DNA from: Labilithrix luteola
Lineage (GTDB): Bacteria; Myxococcota_A; Polyangia; Polyangiales; Polyangiaceae
Assembly: GCF_001263205.1 (NCBI RefSeq)
Contig: NZ_CP012333.1
Span: 9,653,501-9,717,500, forward strand
Length of the DNA stretch: 64,000 nucleotides
Direction of reading: 5' to 3'
Shown here: in pieces, positions 35,522 through 44,537 of the stretch
Layout of the letters: each line of letters opens with the position of its first letter
Position numbering within the stretch: position 1 is the first letter of the stretch
Notes under the pieces: generated by a model
Database searches by the model: none
Seen by the model: only the letters and a program-made list of their open reading frames with translations
What the model was told of the DNA's origin: nothing
Translations under genes and position numbers: made by a program

Positions 35522-37096
35522 TCAGCGCGTCCACGGGAAGACGTCGGCCGTCTTCCCATCGGGCGCACCTGGCAGCGACTGAATCTGGCCGACGATGCTC
35601 GTCTGCAAAGGCGGTGCTCCGATACCGCCTTTGCCTGCCTTCGCCGACGCACCGTTGACGAGCGACGGAGCACCGCCGACGTGCGCGAGGCCGAGGCTGG
35701 GTCCTCCTCCTCCTCCGCCGCTCCACCCCGCGAGGCCACCGCGACCGCCTTGTCCGCCCACGCCCGAGCCGGTGACCGTAGAGCCCGGCGCGCCGCCGAG
35801 GGTGGGCAGCGTTCCGAAGCTGCCCATGCCGCCGTTGCCGCCGGTTCCGCCGTACAGCTCGACGGCATCGAAGACGAGGCCGTCCGAGTCGAAGAGGCTC
35901 GCTCCAACGCTGGCGCCTCCACCCGTCCCCGCCAGTCCGGCGAGGGCGCCGCAACCGCCCGCACCTCCGCCTGGGCCGCAGCCAGGCTTGGAGATCGTGT
36001 CGTCGCTGCAGACCCCGGTTGGCGCGGCCACCTGCAGCCCCCCTGCACCACCGCCGCCCGGGCCGCCATCACCACCTTTCGTGCCGTCCGACGTCGTGTA
36101 CCCGTCTTCGGTAAGCGCCCCCATCTCGCTGCCCGTGGTTCCGTTCGCGCCGTCGCCGCCGTTGCTTCCTGCGTTGGTAGGAACCTGAGGTGCGGTCGGG
36201 TCGAGCGTGTAGGTCTTTAGTCCGGCCCTGTGTTGCTGAACGGCCCATGAGCGCGCCGTGGTCGATCCGGGGTCGAGGACGCAATGAAAAACGCCGCCCG
36301 AGCCGCCGCGCCCGCCGGTACCGCCTCCGCACGTGGACACGCCTCCCGCGCCGCCAGCGCACGAGGGGTAGCCTTTGATGCCGTCCAGTCTCGATGCCGG
36401 ATACGGGTCAATGCTCGACGTGCCGCTGCCACCGTTCGCCGTGGCCCCTTCGGCGAGCCCCGCCCCACCCGTTCCTGCCACTCCCGCGAGCCCATTTCCG
36501 GCGCGGATGGTGCTCGAGACGATCCGTAGGTGCTTGGCGTCGTGCGCGATGAGTCCGAAGGATGACGGGTTGGCCTGCGTGCCGTTCGGCGCGGTGACCG
36601 TGAACCCCATGAAGGACGTGTCGTTCGTGATGTCGTTGGCGCGCAATGCGGGGCTCGTCGGAGCTTCGATCTGCGAGCGCCCAGTGGAAGTCAGCTTCCA
36701 CGTGGCTCCGCACTCGAGGCCTCCGATGAGGGTGACGGCGTTCGCCAAGACGAGCGCTTCCTTGTAGATGCCTGTGCAAACGTAGACGCGCTTGGCCTGC
36801 GGCTTGGCCTTCTCGATGGCCGCTGCGATCGAGCCGAGCGGGCGCGCGCGTGAGCCGTCGCCATCCGCGGTTCCGGACGGCGCCACGAAGACGCCATAGC
36901 TTTCGGTGAGCTCATCATCGCCCGGGGGAGACACGACCGGCGGCGGAGCATCGGTCGGAAGCGGAGGCTGCTGCTCCGACGACGCGTCGGGCGTCGGCGC
37001 CACCGTCTCCGACTCTCCTGGACTGAACGAAGAACAGCCGACCGTCCCCACCACACCCACGGCCACCAACACCATCCAATATCGTCCGCGACGCAT
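35522..37096 (-). CDS. Gly-rich PGRS-like lipoprotein with beta-helix start
   Basis: 524 residues. Signal peptide with lipobox VAVGVVGTVGC-SSFS. A right-handed beta-helix type entry follows at about 65-180 (YGVFVAPSGTADGDGSRARP, LGSIAAAIEKAKPQAKRVYV, CTGIYKEALVLANAVTLIGG). The long remainder is dominated by Gly-Gly-x motifs with scattered paired cysteines (CAGGAGGVSTCGGGTGG). The composition recalls mycobacterial PE_PGRS and other surface proteins that fold as polyglycine or beta-helix rods. A surface-exposed structural or adhesive role is inference. The ATG at 37096 is chosen because GGAGGG lies five nt upstream. An ATG four codons earlier has no ribosome site. Confidence 0.85.
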   Translation of the reverse strand: MRRGRYWMVLVAVGVVGTVGCSSFSPGESETVAPTPDASSEQQPPLPTDAPPPVVSPPGDDELTESYGVFVAPSGTADGDGSRARPLGSIAAAIEKAKPQAKRVYVCTGIYKEALVLANAVTLIGGLECGATWKLTSTGRSQIEAPTSPALRANDITNDTSFMGFTVTAPNGTQANPSSFGLIAHDAKHLRIVSSTIRAGNGLAGVAGTGGAGLAEGATANGGSGTSSIDPYPASRLDGIKGYPSCAGGAGGVSTCGGGTGGRGGSGGVFHCVLDPGSTTARSWAVQQHRAGLKTYTLDPTAPQVPTNAGSNGGDGANGTTGSEMGALTEDGYTTSDGTKGGDGGPGGGGAGGLQVAAPTGVCSDDTISKPGCGPGGGAGGCGALAGLAGTGGGASVGASLFDSDGLVFDAVELYGGTGGNGGMGSFGTLPTLGGAPGSTVTGSGVGGQGGRGGLAGWSGGGGGGPSLGLAHVGGAPSLVNGASAKAGKGGIGAPPLQTSIVGQIQSLPGAPDGKTADVFPWTR

Positions 37097-37391
37097 GAAA
37101 CCCTCCATGATGACGGGTCTGCAATCGGCCGCCCTGCGCCGAAGGTTGCGTCCTAAGTTTCGCGTGAATCAGTAGGTCGAGGACGAAACGACGAGGAAAG
37201 CAGGCTTCCACGCGAAGAAACCGCTCGGATTGAACGCCGAGGCTCGCCCGCAGATGCGGGACGGCCGGGCGGAAGGGCGACGTGGGTCGCCAGGGCCCCA
37301 CCGTCGTTCGAGCGACGTCGGGGACGGCCTCATTCCGCATGCTTGCTCCACCCTTCGCGGTGTTCTGCGATAACCTTCCCGACGAGCCCCC

Positions 37392-39278
37392 GTGAGGAAA
37401 ACACCGCTCAAGAAACGGGTCACGCGGAGCAACAGGCCGCGCAGCAACGTGGATCCGACCCGGGCTGCCATCGCGGCGCTCGAACGCATTCGCACGGTGC
37501 TGGTGAACTCCGGTCACGAGGGACGCCTCGGCGCGCCGATGTCGATGAAGGAGCTTGCTGCGCAGGCGCAGTTTCTCGGGATGGAACTTCCGCCGAGCTA
37601 CGTCGCGGCGATGCGCGTCGCCAGCAAGATCGGTGATCCCGAAGCGTTCCTCGTTTCGGACGAAATGGCAGCGGAGGCCGACGAGATCATCGCCTACGGC
37701 GGTGAAGAAGCGAGGCGCTACGCTCCGTTCTGCCGGGCGCAGGACAAACTCGTCTGCTTCGACAGGGGCGGTGGAAAGCGGCAGATTACGGCCGTCCGCT
37801 ACCAGGGCGAGCTGCCGATCGTCGAATGGCAAGACGGCTCGGCGAATCCGATTGCCGCGCACTTCGGCGAGTGGCTCGACATGGTCGCGGACGCGCGCGA
37901 GGAGTCGGTCGAGAGCGCCGCGAAGATGCCCCAGCGTCTGAAACGCCTGCTCTATGAGCTCGGCTTCCGCTTCGAATATCCGGTCGTCGGGCGCCTCGAA
38001 ACCGGTGACGTCGACGCCATCGAAGAGCTCATCGGCCAGGAGCACGCCCTCCACGTCCGCGGCGAAGTCGATCGTCTCTTCGACTCGAGCGGAAAGGCTT
38101 CCCTCACCCTCAACGTCGACGAATTCACCCTCGCCGTCTCGCTGCGTACGGGCATCTTCGTCTACGGCGCGGAGGACGTGTTCCGCTGGCTGCGTTACTT
38201 CCGCGACGAGAACTTCTTCGGCGAAGACTCGGCGACACGCGGTCCGAGCCATCCCGACGCCGTCCGCGATCTGCGGCGTGCCGCACGCGAGGCCCCGCTC
38301 GTCATGCGCGGTGTCATGCACGTGCCCACGATGCCGGCGTCCGAGCACGTCTTCCGTGCGGCGAGCGGCACGTCGGCCACCGACTTCTACCTTCTTGGAC
38401 GGACGGGCTCGACGAGCGAGCACGCCTCGAGCGTGGTTCTGCACGTCGTGGATGGCATCGTCGCGACGCGCCACGTCGTCGACGAGCCGCTCAACGATCT
38501 CTATGTTGCACGCGACGGGTCCATGTGGGGGCTCACGACGACGCATGCCGTCCGCTTCACCGGCGGCCGGACCAAGAGCTTCGCGTTGCGGCGTCCCACG
38601 CACGGGCGCCCCTGGTGGTACGGGATCGGGGGCGCCGCCGACCGCGTCATCGTGTGGGGCGCAGGCGCCTTGCTGGAATTTGCCGGCGACGGGTTCGTGC
38701 CTTTCGACCCCGACGCCATGCTCGACGACACCGAGTCCGTCGTCGCCCTCGTTTCTCACGGCGTCCGAGTGTCGGCGCTCGTCTGCGGCGACCGCATGGG
38801 CGCCGTCGCGCGTTTCGACGGCATGGTCTGGCAACCCATCACGGAAGATCAGGTCATCGACGCCAACCTCGCCGATTTCGACGTCTGGCGCGGCAGCGCG
38901 TTCGTGCTCGATCGTGACGGCGGCATCTGGCGGGTGGACAAGGGCCCCCCGCACACCGTCAACCTGCCGATTCGACAGCAGGCATTCCTGACGGAGGCCG
39001 GCACTCCCCGCCCCTTCCACTCCGTCCGCGCCTTCGACGGCGGCCTGCTCCTCGCGAGCAATGGGGGCGTGGTCGTGGCCCACAACACGAAGGAGCCGGT
39101 GTTCCATGCCGCTCCCGGGTGCCGGGACCCGGTGCGCCTGGTACGCATCGGTGACGACGACGGTCGAGCCTCGGACGGCAAGGTCAACCGCGAAGCCGGG
39201 ATCGTGGCCCTCAGCGGCCCGCATGCCTGGGTGTTCAGGAATGGCTCGTTCAACGTCCTCGACATGCGAGAGTTGTAG
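37392..39278 (+). CDS. SUKH (SMI1/KNR4)-like domain fused to a beta-propeller-like region
   Basis: 628 residues, no signal peptide. The N-terminal ~170 residues look like a SUKH domain: AQFLGMELPPSYVAAMRVAS, then PIVEWQDGSANPIAAHFGEW, the LP-x-Y and W-x-x-x-F-x-E-W pattern of that family. A linking region (about 180-300) may be a second, divergent copy. From about 320 on, short beta repeats follow (VVLHVVDGIVATRHVVDEPL, DLYVARDGSMWGLTTTHAVR, DFDVWRGSAFVLDRDGGIWR, SVRAFDGGLLLASNGGVVVA) that fit propeller blades. SUKH domains often serve as immunity to contact toxins, but no toxin is adjacent. GTG start at 37392. Function not assignable with confidence. Confidence 0.75.
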   Translation: MRKTPLKKRVTRSNRPRSNVDPTRAAIAALERIRTVLVNSGHEGRLGAPMSMKELAAQAQFLGMELPPSYVAAMRVASKIGDPEAFLVSDEMAAEADEIIAYGGEEARRYAPFCRAQDKLVCFDRGGGKRQITAVRYQGELPIVEWQDGSANPIAAHFGEWLDMVADAREESVESAAKMPQRLKRLLYELGFRFEYPVVGRLETGDVDAIEELIGQEHALHVRGEVDRLFDSSGKASLTLNVDEFTLAVSLRTGIFVYGAEDVFRWLRYFRDENFFGEDSATRGPSHPDAVRDLRRAAREAPLVMRGVMHVPTMPASEHVFRAASGTSATDFYLLGRTGSTSEHASSVVLHVVDGIVATRHVVDEPLNDLYVARDGSMWGLTTTHAVRFTGGRTKSFALRRPTHGRPWWYGIGGAADRVIVWGAGALLEFAGDGFVPFDPDAMLDDTESVVALVSHGVRVSALVCGDRMGAVARFDGMVWQPITEDQVIDANLADFDVWRGSAFVLDRDGGIWRVDKGPPHTVNLPIRQQAFLTEAGTPRPFHSVRAFDGGLLLASNGGVVVAHNTKEPVFHAAPGCRDPVRLVRIGDDDGRASDGKVNREAGIVALSGPHAWVFRNGSFNVLDMREL

Positions 39279-39333
39279 GCCGCAGGCCCGACGTGCTTGA
39301 CATGAAGGCCAAAGCGGTCTTCCGTTCGGCGGA

Positions 39334-40779
39334 ATGTCCGCCAAAATCGCGGCTCTGACCGCGCGCATCAACTTTGAGGGCCAGCAGACGGGCCAATCTG
39401 GGGACGAGGGACAGCCCTTGAACACCCAGAGCCTCTGGACCTACGAGGGTTCGGTTCCCTTCACCGACCTCGGAACGGCTGCTCTCGGCGCCGACGTCAC
39501 GTACGTCCATCGCTTCCGGCTCGGCAACGGGCTGCGTTTGTTGCTTCTCGTCGACAAGAGCGCGCCGGTCCTCAGCTACTTCACTTGGTTCCGCGTCGGG
39601 TCGCGCCACGAAAGGCCCGGCAAAACCGGCCTCGCGCACTTGTTCGAGCACTTGATGTTCAACGAGACCGAAGGCCTCAAGGCGGGCGAGTTCGATCGCA
39701 AGCTCGAGGAGAACGGTGCCGAGTCGAACGCCGCCACCTGGCTCGACTGGACGTACTACTACGAGTCGCTCCCCAAGGACCGCTTCGCGCTGGCTGTGAA
39801 GCTCGAGAGTGAGCGCATGGCTCGCCTCGTCCTGCGCGAGCCGCAGGTCGTCAGCGAGAAAGAGGTCGTGGCGAACGAGCGCCGCATGCGCGTCGACGAC
39901 GACGTCGAGGGTACGGCGAACGAGATCCTCTACAAGACGGCGTTCACGAAGCACCCCTATCACTGGCCGACCATCGGCTGGATGGACGACATCCAGAACT
40001 TCACGCCGGAAGACTGCGAGGCCTTCTACAAGACGTACTACGCGCCGAACAACGCGACGGTCGTCGTCGTGGGCGACGTGCGCGAAGCCGACGTGCTCGA
40101 GAAGATCCGCGCGGCGTACGGTGCGATCCCGGCCTCCGTCCTGCCCGAAGAAGACACGACGCCCGAGCCCCACCAGCTCGAAGCGCGCGAAGTCACCATG
40201 AAGAAGCCGACAGCGAGCGAGAAGCTTCTTCTCGGCTACCGGGGCCCGGCGCTCGGCGACGCGGATCACGTCACCCTTTCGGTGCTCAACGAAGTGCTCT
40301 TCGGCGGCCGTGCGTGCCGCATGTATCGCGAGCTCGTCGTGAACCGTGAGCTCTGCACGGATTTGCGCGGCTGGGTCTCGACGTTCCGCGATCCCGGCCT
40401 CTACGAGGTCTACTACACGGCGCGTCCCGGAGTGTGCGGCGAGGACATCCTGCCGATCGCCGAGGCGGAGCTGGCGCGCGCCCGCGACGAGGTCGTGACC
40501 GAGGAGGAGCTCGCTCGCGCGAAGGCTCGCCTCGAACTCGGACTTCTCCAGTCGCTCGAAACCATGAGCGGCAAAGCCGAGCAGATCGGCTTCTACGACA
40601 CCGTGCTCGGCGATCCCGCCGCCGCCTTCCGACGTCTCGAAGCCTATCGTCGCGTGACTGCCGGCGAGCTTCGAACCGCCGCCAGGCGCTACTTGAACAA
40701 CGAAGCGCGAACCATGATTCGCGTACTCCCCGAAGGGGACTCCGCGCCGGCCTCGGGCGCCGAGGAGGCAGCTCAGTGA
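39334..40779 (+). CDS. M16 family zinc peptidase (catalytic subunit)
   Basis: 481 residues. Inverted zincin motif H102-L-F-E105-H106 in TGLAHLFEHLMFNETEG, with the third zinc ligand E182 in VVANERRMRVDDD. The spacing of 77 from E105 is right for the family. Two M16 halves are seen (about 55-250 and 255-470), ending with LGDPAAAFRRLEAYRRVTAG. The protein resembles processing peptidase/PqqL-type M16B enzymes and is probably cytosolic or periplasmic, as no signal peptide is visible. It overlaps the next gene by 4 nt (GTGA) and should form a heterodimer with it. Start uncertain: ATG at 39334 has no good ribosome site, and a TTG at 39418 is preceded by GAGGGA. Confidence 0.9.
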   Translation: MSAKIAALTARINFEGQQTGQSGDEGQPLNTQSLWTYEGSVPFTDLGTAALGADVTYVHRFRLGNGLRLLLLVDKSAPVLSYFTWFRVGSRHERPGKTGLAHLFEHLMFNETEGLKAGEFDRKLEENGAESNAATWLDWTYYYESLPKDRFALAVKLESERMARLVLREPQVVSEKEVVANERRMRVDDDVEGTANEILYKTAFTKHPYHWPTIGWMDDIQNFTPEDCEAFYKTYYAPNNATVVVVGDVREADVLEKIRAAYGAIPASVLPEEDTTPEPHQLEAREVTMKKPTASEKLLLGYRGPALGDADHVTLSVLNEVLFGGRACRMYRELVVNRELCTDLRGWVSTFRDPGLYEVYYTARPGVCGEDILPIAEAELARARDEVVTEEELARAKARLELGLLQSLETMSGKAEQIGFYDTVLGDPAAAFRRLEAYRRVTAGELRTAARRYLNNEARTMIRVLPEGDSAPASGAEEAAQ

Positions 40780-42125
40780 CTCCGAAGACGTCCAGCACCA
40801 GCGCCGCGCACGGCGCCTCGACCGCGCGTATCGACCTCGGCGGCGGAGCCATCGGCTTCGTCGAGACCTCGTCGGTCGTTCCCCTCGTCTCGATCGTGAT
40901 CTCCGTGCGGAGCGGCGCGGTCGCCGATCCTCAGGGCAAAGACGGCCTCCTTCGTCTCACGGCGCGCATGCTGCGCCGTGGCTGCAAGGGCATGACCTCC
41001 GCCCAGATCGAGAATGCCATCGATTGCCTCGGCGGCGAGGTGGGTCTCGACATCGGACCGACGACGGCGAGCCTCCACGGGCAAGTCATTCGCCGCAACC
41101 TCGAGCCGTTCTGCGACCTGCTCGCCACCATCATCGGCAACCCCACGTTCGCCGAGGACGAGCTTGCCCGGCTTCGCCGCGAGAGCGTCGCCGAGATCCT
41201 CGACTCGCGCGACAACGACCGCGCGCTCGCGAGCATCGCGTTCCGGCGCGCGCTCTTCCCGGATCATCCGTACGCGCGAAGCGCGGCGGGCAGGCCCTCG
41301 TCGCTCGAGAGCCTCACCCGCGACGACGTGCTCGCCGCCTACAAGCGCCACTTCGTCCGGTCCGATCTGGTCATCGGCTTCGCGGGAGCCATCACGGTCG
41401 AAGAAGCGCAGCGCATCGGCACGAAGCTCGCTTCGGCTCTTCCCGACGGCCCGCAGGTCACGCTCGATCTGCCCGAGCCGCCGGTTCCTTCGGGCCGCAA
41501 GCTCGTCTTCGTCGACAAGCCGGAACGAACGCAGACCCAGATCCTCATCGGCACGCTCGGCACGCGGGCTGAGGACGACGATCACTTCCCGCTCGTCTGC
41601 GCGACCGCCGTGCTGGGCGGCACGTTCACGTCGCGCATGATGCGCGAGATCCGCAGCAAGCGCGGTTGGTCGTACGGAACCAGTGCACGACTGTCGATCG
41701 AACGGCGTCGTCACGCGTTCTTGATGTCGGCGTTCCCCGCCGCGAACGATTGCGCGCCGTGCATCTCGCTCGAGCTCGACATGCTCGAGAAGTTCGTCTC
41801 GGACGGCGTCACACCGCGCGAGCTCTCGTTCATCAAGAACTACCTCGTGCGGTCGCACGCGTTCGAGATCGACACGGCGCCGAAGCGACTCGGACAGGCG
41901 CTCGAGAGTGAGCTTCTCGGTTTGCCCGAGGACTATCACTCGCGCTATCTCGACCACGTTCGCGCCGTCACGCCCGAGAATGCCAATGCCTCGGTCAAGA
42001 CGCGCATCTCGGCCGACAATCTCGTCGTCATCGTGGTCGGTACGGCGAGCGAGATTCTCGACAAGGTCGTGGCGGCGGTGCCGAAGCTCGAAGGGCACAC
42101 CGTCGTTCCGTTCGACCGGGAATAG
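40776..42125 (+). CDS. M16 family protein, non-catalytic partner
   Basis: 449 residues, same fold as the upstream gene product but without the HxxEH motif: the corresponding stretch reads DGLLRLTARMLRRGCKGMTS. It keeps the substrate-binding R/Y pair of the family (RSKRGWSYGTSARLSIERRR). This catalytic plus inactive pairing is known for M16B peptidases and mitochondrial processing peptidase. The GTG at 40776 overlaps the previous stop (GTGA), giving translational coupling and equal amounts of the two subunits. The frame is open upstream to 40434 but only through the partner gene. Followed after 6 nt by the dehydrogenase gene. Confidence 0.9.
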   Translation: MTPKTSSTSAAHGASTARIDLGGGAIGFVETSSVVPLVSIVISVRSGAVADPQGKDGLLRLTARMLRRGCKGMTSAQIENAIDCLGGEVGLDIGPTTASLHGQVIRRNLEPFCDLLATIIGNPTFAEDELARLRRESVAEILDSRDNDRALASIAFRRALFPDHPYARSAAGRPSSLESLTRDDVLAAYKRHFVRSDLVIGFAGAITVEEAQRIGTKLASALPDGPQVTLDLPEPPVPSGRKLVFVDKPERTQTQILIGTLGTRAEDDDHFPLVCATAVLGGTFTSRMMREIRSKRGWSYGTSARLSIERRRHAFLMSAFPAANDCAPCISLELDMLEKFVSDGVTPRELSFIKNYLVRSHAFEIDTAPKRLGQALESELLGLPEDYHSRYLDHVRAVTPENANASVKTRISADNLVVIVVGTASEILDKVVAAVPKLEGHTVVPFDRE

Positions 42126-42131
42126 AGGAAC

Positions 42132-43094
42132 GTGGCAACCGTCTTCGTGAGCGGAACTCTGCCTGGTGCGTCTCCGGCGCGCCTCGCAGAGCTCCATCAT
42201 GTGGTGCAAGACGAAGCCGGGATTCGCTCCGCCGCGTTCGAGGCGTGTCGCGACAGCGTCGAAGGCATCGTGGCGCTGCTGACCGATCGCATCGACGGCA
42301 CGCTGCTCGACAGCGCGCCTCGCCTGAAGATCGTGGCCAACGTGGCCGTGGGCGTCGACAATGTCGACCTCGCGGCCTGCGCCGCGCGCGTCGTCGTCGT
42401 GACCAACACGCCCGACGTCCTCACCGAAGCCACGGCCGACATGGCCTTCGGTCTGCTCATCGCCGCGGCCAGGCGCATCGCCGAGGGCGACCGCCTCGTT
42501 CGAAGCGGCGGTTTCACCGGGTGGACGCCCACGTTCATGCTCGGCACGCGCGTCCACGGCATGACGCTCGGCATCGTCGGGATGGGCCGCATCGGGCAGG
42601 CTTTGGCCCGCCGTGCGCGCGGCTTCGGCATGCACGTTCTCTACAATCAGCGAACGCGCCTGCCCGAACCGCTCGAACGCGCACTCGGTGCAACCTACAC
42701 ACAGTCACTCGACGAGATGCTCGCCTGGGCGGACGCCGTCTCGATTCACTGCCCGCTCACCCCCGAGACGCGGCACCTCTTCTCGCGTGAGCGCCTCGGG
42801 CGCATGAAAGAGGGATCCATCCTCGTGAACACCGCGCGGGGGCCCATCGTCGACGAAGCGGCGCTCGCCGACGTACTCGAGCACGGACCGCTCTCTGCAG
42901 CCGGTCTCGACGTGTTCGAAGAGGAGCCGACCGTCCACCCTGCCCTGCTCGCGCGTCCGAACGCCGTGCTCGCTCCGCACATCGGCAGCGCGGATCGCGT
43001 GACGCGCGAAGCGATGGCCGCGACGGCGATCGCGAACGTCCTCCGCGTGCTCGGCGGCGAGCCGGCTCTCACGCCGGTGGCGCCGCGGCGCTGA
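42132..43094 (+). CDS. D-2-hydroxyacid dehydrogenase (glyoxylate/hydroxypyruvate reductase type)
   Basis: 320 residues. NAD(P)-dependent reduction of a 2-oxo acid such as glyoxylate or hydroxypyruvate. Rossmann motif GIVGMGRIGQALARRARGF. Catalytic set: Arg in VNTARGPIVDE, Glu in GLDVFEEEP and His in APHIGSADRVT. The pattern NVAVGVDNVDLAACAARVVV, then TNTPDVLTEATADMAFGLLI, is that of glyoxylate reductases. Substrate and cofactor choice cannot be read safely. GTG start at 42132, 6 nt after the M16 stop, so probably the third gene of that operon. Convergent with the biotin carboxylase, 6 nt apart. Confidence 0.92.
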   Translation: MATVFVSGTLPGASPARLAELHHVVQDEAGIRSAAFEACRDSVEGIVALLTDRIDGTLLDSAPRLKIVANVAVGVDNVDLAACAARVVVVTNTPDVLTEATADMAFGLLIAAARRIAEGDRLVRSGGFTGWTPTFMLGTRVHGMTLGIVGMGRIGQALARRARGFGMHVLYNQRTRLPEPLERALGATYTQSLDEMLAWADAVSIHCPLTPETRHLFSRERLGRMKEGSILVNTARGPIVDEAALADVLEHGPLSAAGLDVFEEEPTVHPALLARPNAVLAPHIGSADRVTREAMAATAIANVLRVLGGEPALTPVAPRR

Positions 43095-43100
43095 CGCGCT

Positions 43101-44495
43101 TCACGCTCGCTTGGCGAGGACTTCGGCGAACTTCGTGTCGTAGCGCGACGTCACGAACTCCTCGGACGCGAGGACTTTGCGAACGAACGACAGATTGGTC
43201 GTCGCCGGCGCGATGATCGTGCCGGCGAGCGCGCGATCGAGCTCGGCGATGGCCTGCTGGCGCGTCTCTCCCCACGACACGACCTTGGCGATCATCGGAT
43301 CGTAGAAGGGCGTAATCTTCGAGCCGGCCGACACGCCCGACTCCACGCGAAGCGTCTTCGACTGCACTTCGCCCGCGCCCCACGCCCACGACAGCTCGTC
43401 GATGGGACCGGGCTTGGGAATGAAGCCCTTGCTCGGATCCTCGGCGTAGACGCGCGCCTCGATCGCGTGCCCCTTGCGCACGAGCGTCGAGAGATCGGGA
43501 AGCTTCGCGCCCCACGCGACGCGAAGCTGCAGCTCGACGAGATCGAGGCCGGTGACCATCTCCGTCACCGGGTGCTCGACCTGCAGCCGCGCATTGACCT
43601 CGAGGAAGAAGAGAGTGCCCCGTTCGTCGGCGATGAACTCGCAGGTGCCAGCACCGACGTAGCCGACCTTCTTGACCACACGCAACGCGGCGTCGAAGAG
43701 GTCCTGGCGGCGTTTCTCTCCGGCCTCGCCCTGGAAGAACGGCGCGGCCGAGGGCGATTCTTCGATGATCTTCTGGTGACGCCGCTGGACGCTGCACTCA
43801 CGCTCACCGAGCGTGAAGGCCTGACCGTGCGTGTCGCAGAAGACCTGGACTTCGATGTGGCGGGGCTGAGCGACGTACCGCTCGAGATACACGCGGGCGT
43901 CCGCGAAGCTCGCCTTGCCGCGATCGGAGCATGACTTGAGGGCGCGCTCGATTCCCGCCTCGTCTTGCACGATCTGCATGCCGATCCCGCCGCCACCGCC
44001 GACGGCTTTCACGACGACCGGATAGCCGACCTTCGCCGCCACCTCTTTCGCGTGCGCGATGCCCTTGGCCGTGTCGATTGCGATGGGTTCGTCGGTTCCC
44101 GGCACCGGGCTCGTGCCGGCGGAGAGCGCAACGTGGCGAGCCTTCATTTTGTCGCCGAAGGCGTCGAGCACCTCGGGCGGCGGGCCCACGAAGACGACCC
44201 CGGCTTCGGCGACGGCCCTGGCGAACCCCGACTTCTCGCTCAGAAAGCCGTAGCCGGGGTGCACGGCGTCGGCGCGGGTACTCTTGATGGCGGCGAGAAT
44301 GGCCTCGACGTTCAGGTACGAATCCTTCGCCGCGGCCGGCCCCACGAGCACCGCCTCGTCCGCGTCCTTCACGTGTGGGGCTTCGGCGTCGGCCTCGGAG
44401 TAGATGGCCACGGTTTCGATGCCGAGACGCTTGCACGTGCGGATCACGCGACGCGCGATCTCGCCGCGATTGCAGACGAGGACCTTCTCGAACAT
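43101..44495 (-). CDS. accC: Acetyl-CoA carboxylase, biotin carboxylase subunit (AccC-like)
   Basis: 464 residues. ATP-dependent carboxylation of biotin on a carrier protein, first step of malonyl-CoA synthesis. The MFEKVLVCNRGEIARRVIRT start, AVHPGYGFLSEKSGFARAVA, the ATP-grasp glycine loop KAVGGGGGIGM, RHQKIIEESPS, EVNARLQVEHPVTEMVTGLD and AIEARVYAEDPSKGF give all catalytic landmarks. It ends without a biotinyl domain, so it is a separate subunit. No accB is adjacent. It could serve acetyl-, propionyl- or methylcrotonyl-CoA carboxylase. Start at 44495 is taken because MFEKV is the family N-terminus. Upstream in-frame Met codons at 44504 and 44510 are possible. Confidence 0.92.
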   Translation of the reverse strand: MFEKVLVCNRGEIARRVIRTCKRLGIETVAIYSEADAEAPHVKDADEAVLVGPAAAKDSYLNVEAILAAIKSTRADAVHPGYGFLSEKSGFARAVAEAGVVFVGPPPEVLDAFGDKMKARHVALSAGTSPVPGTDEPIAIDTAKGIAHAKEVAAKVGYPVVVKAVGGGGGIGMQIVQDEAGIERALKSCSDRGKASFADARVYLERYVAQPRHIEVQVFCDTHGQAFTLGERECSVQRRHQKIIEESPSAAPFFQGEAGEKRRQDLFDAALRVVKKVGYVGAGTCEFIADERGTLFFLEVNARLQVEHPVTEMVTGLDLVELQLRVAWGAKLPDLSTLVRKGHAIEARVYAEDPSKGFIPKPGPIDELSWAWGAGEVQSKTLRVESGVSAGSKITPFYDPMIAKVVSWGETRQQAIAELDRALAGTIIAPATTNLSFVRKVLASEEFVTSRYDTKFAEVLAKRA

Positions 44496-44537
44496 GGCTG
44501 TCATCAGCATTGCGCGACGCGCAAGCGCCGGCAATGC

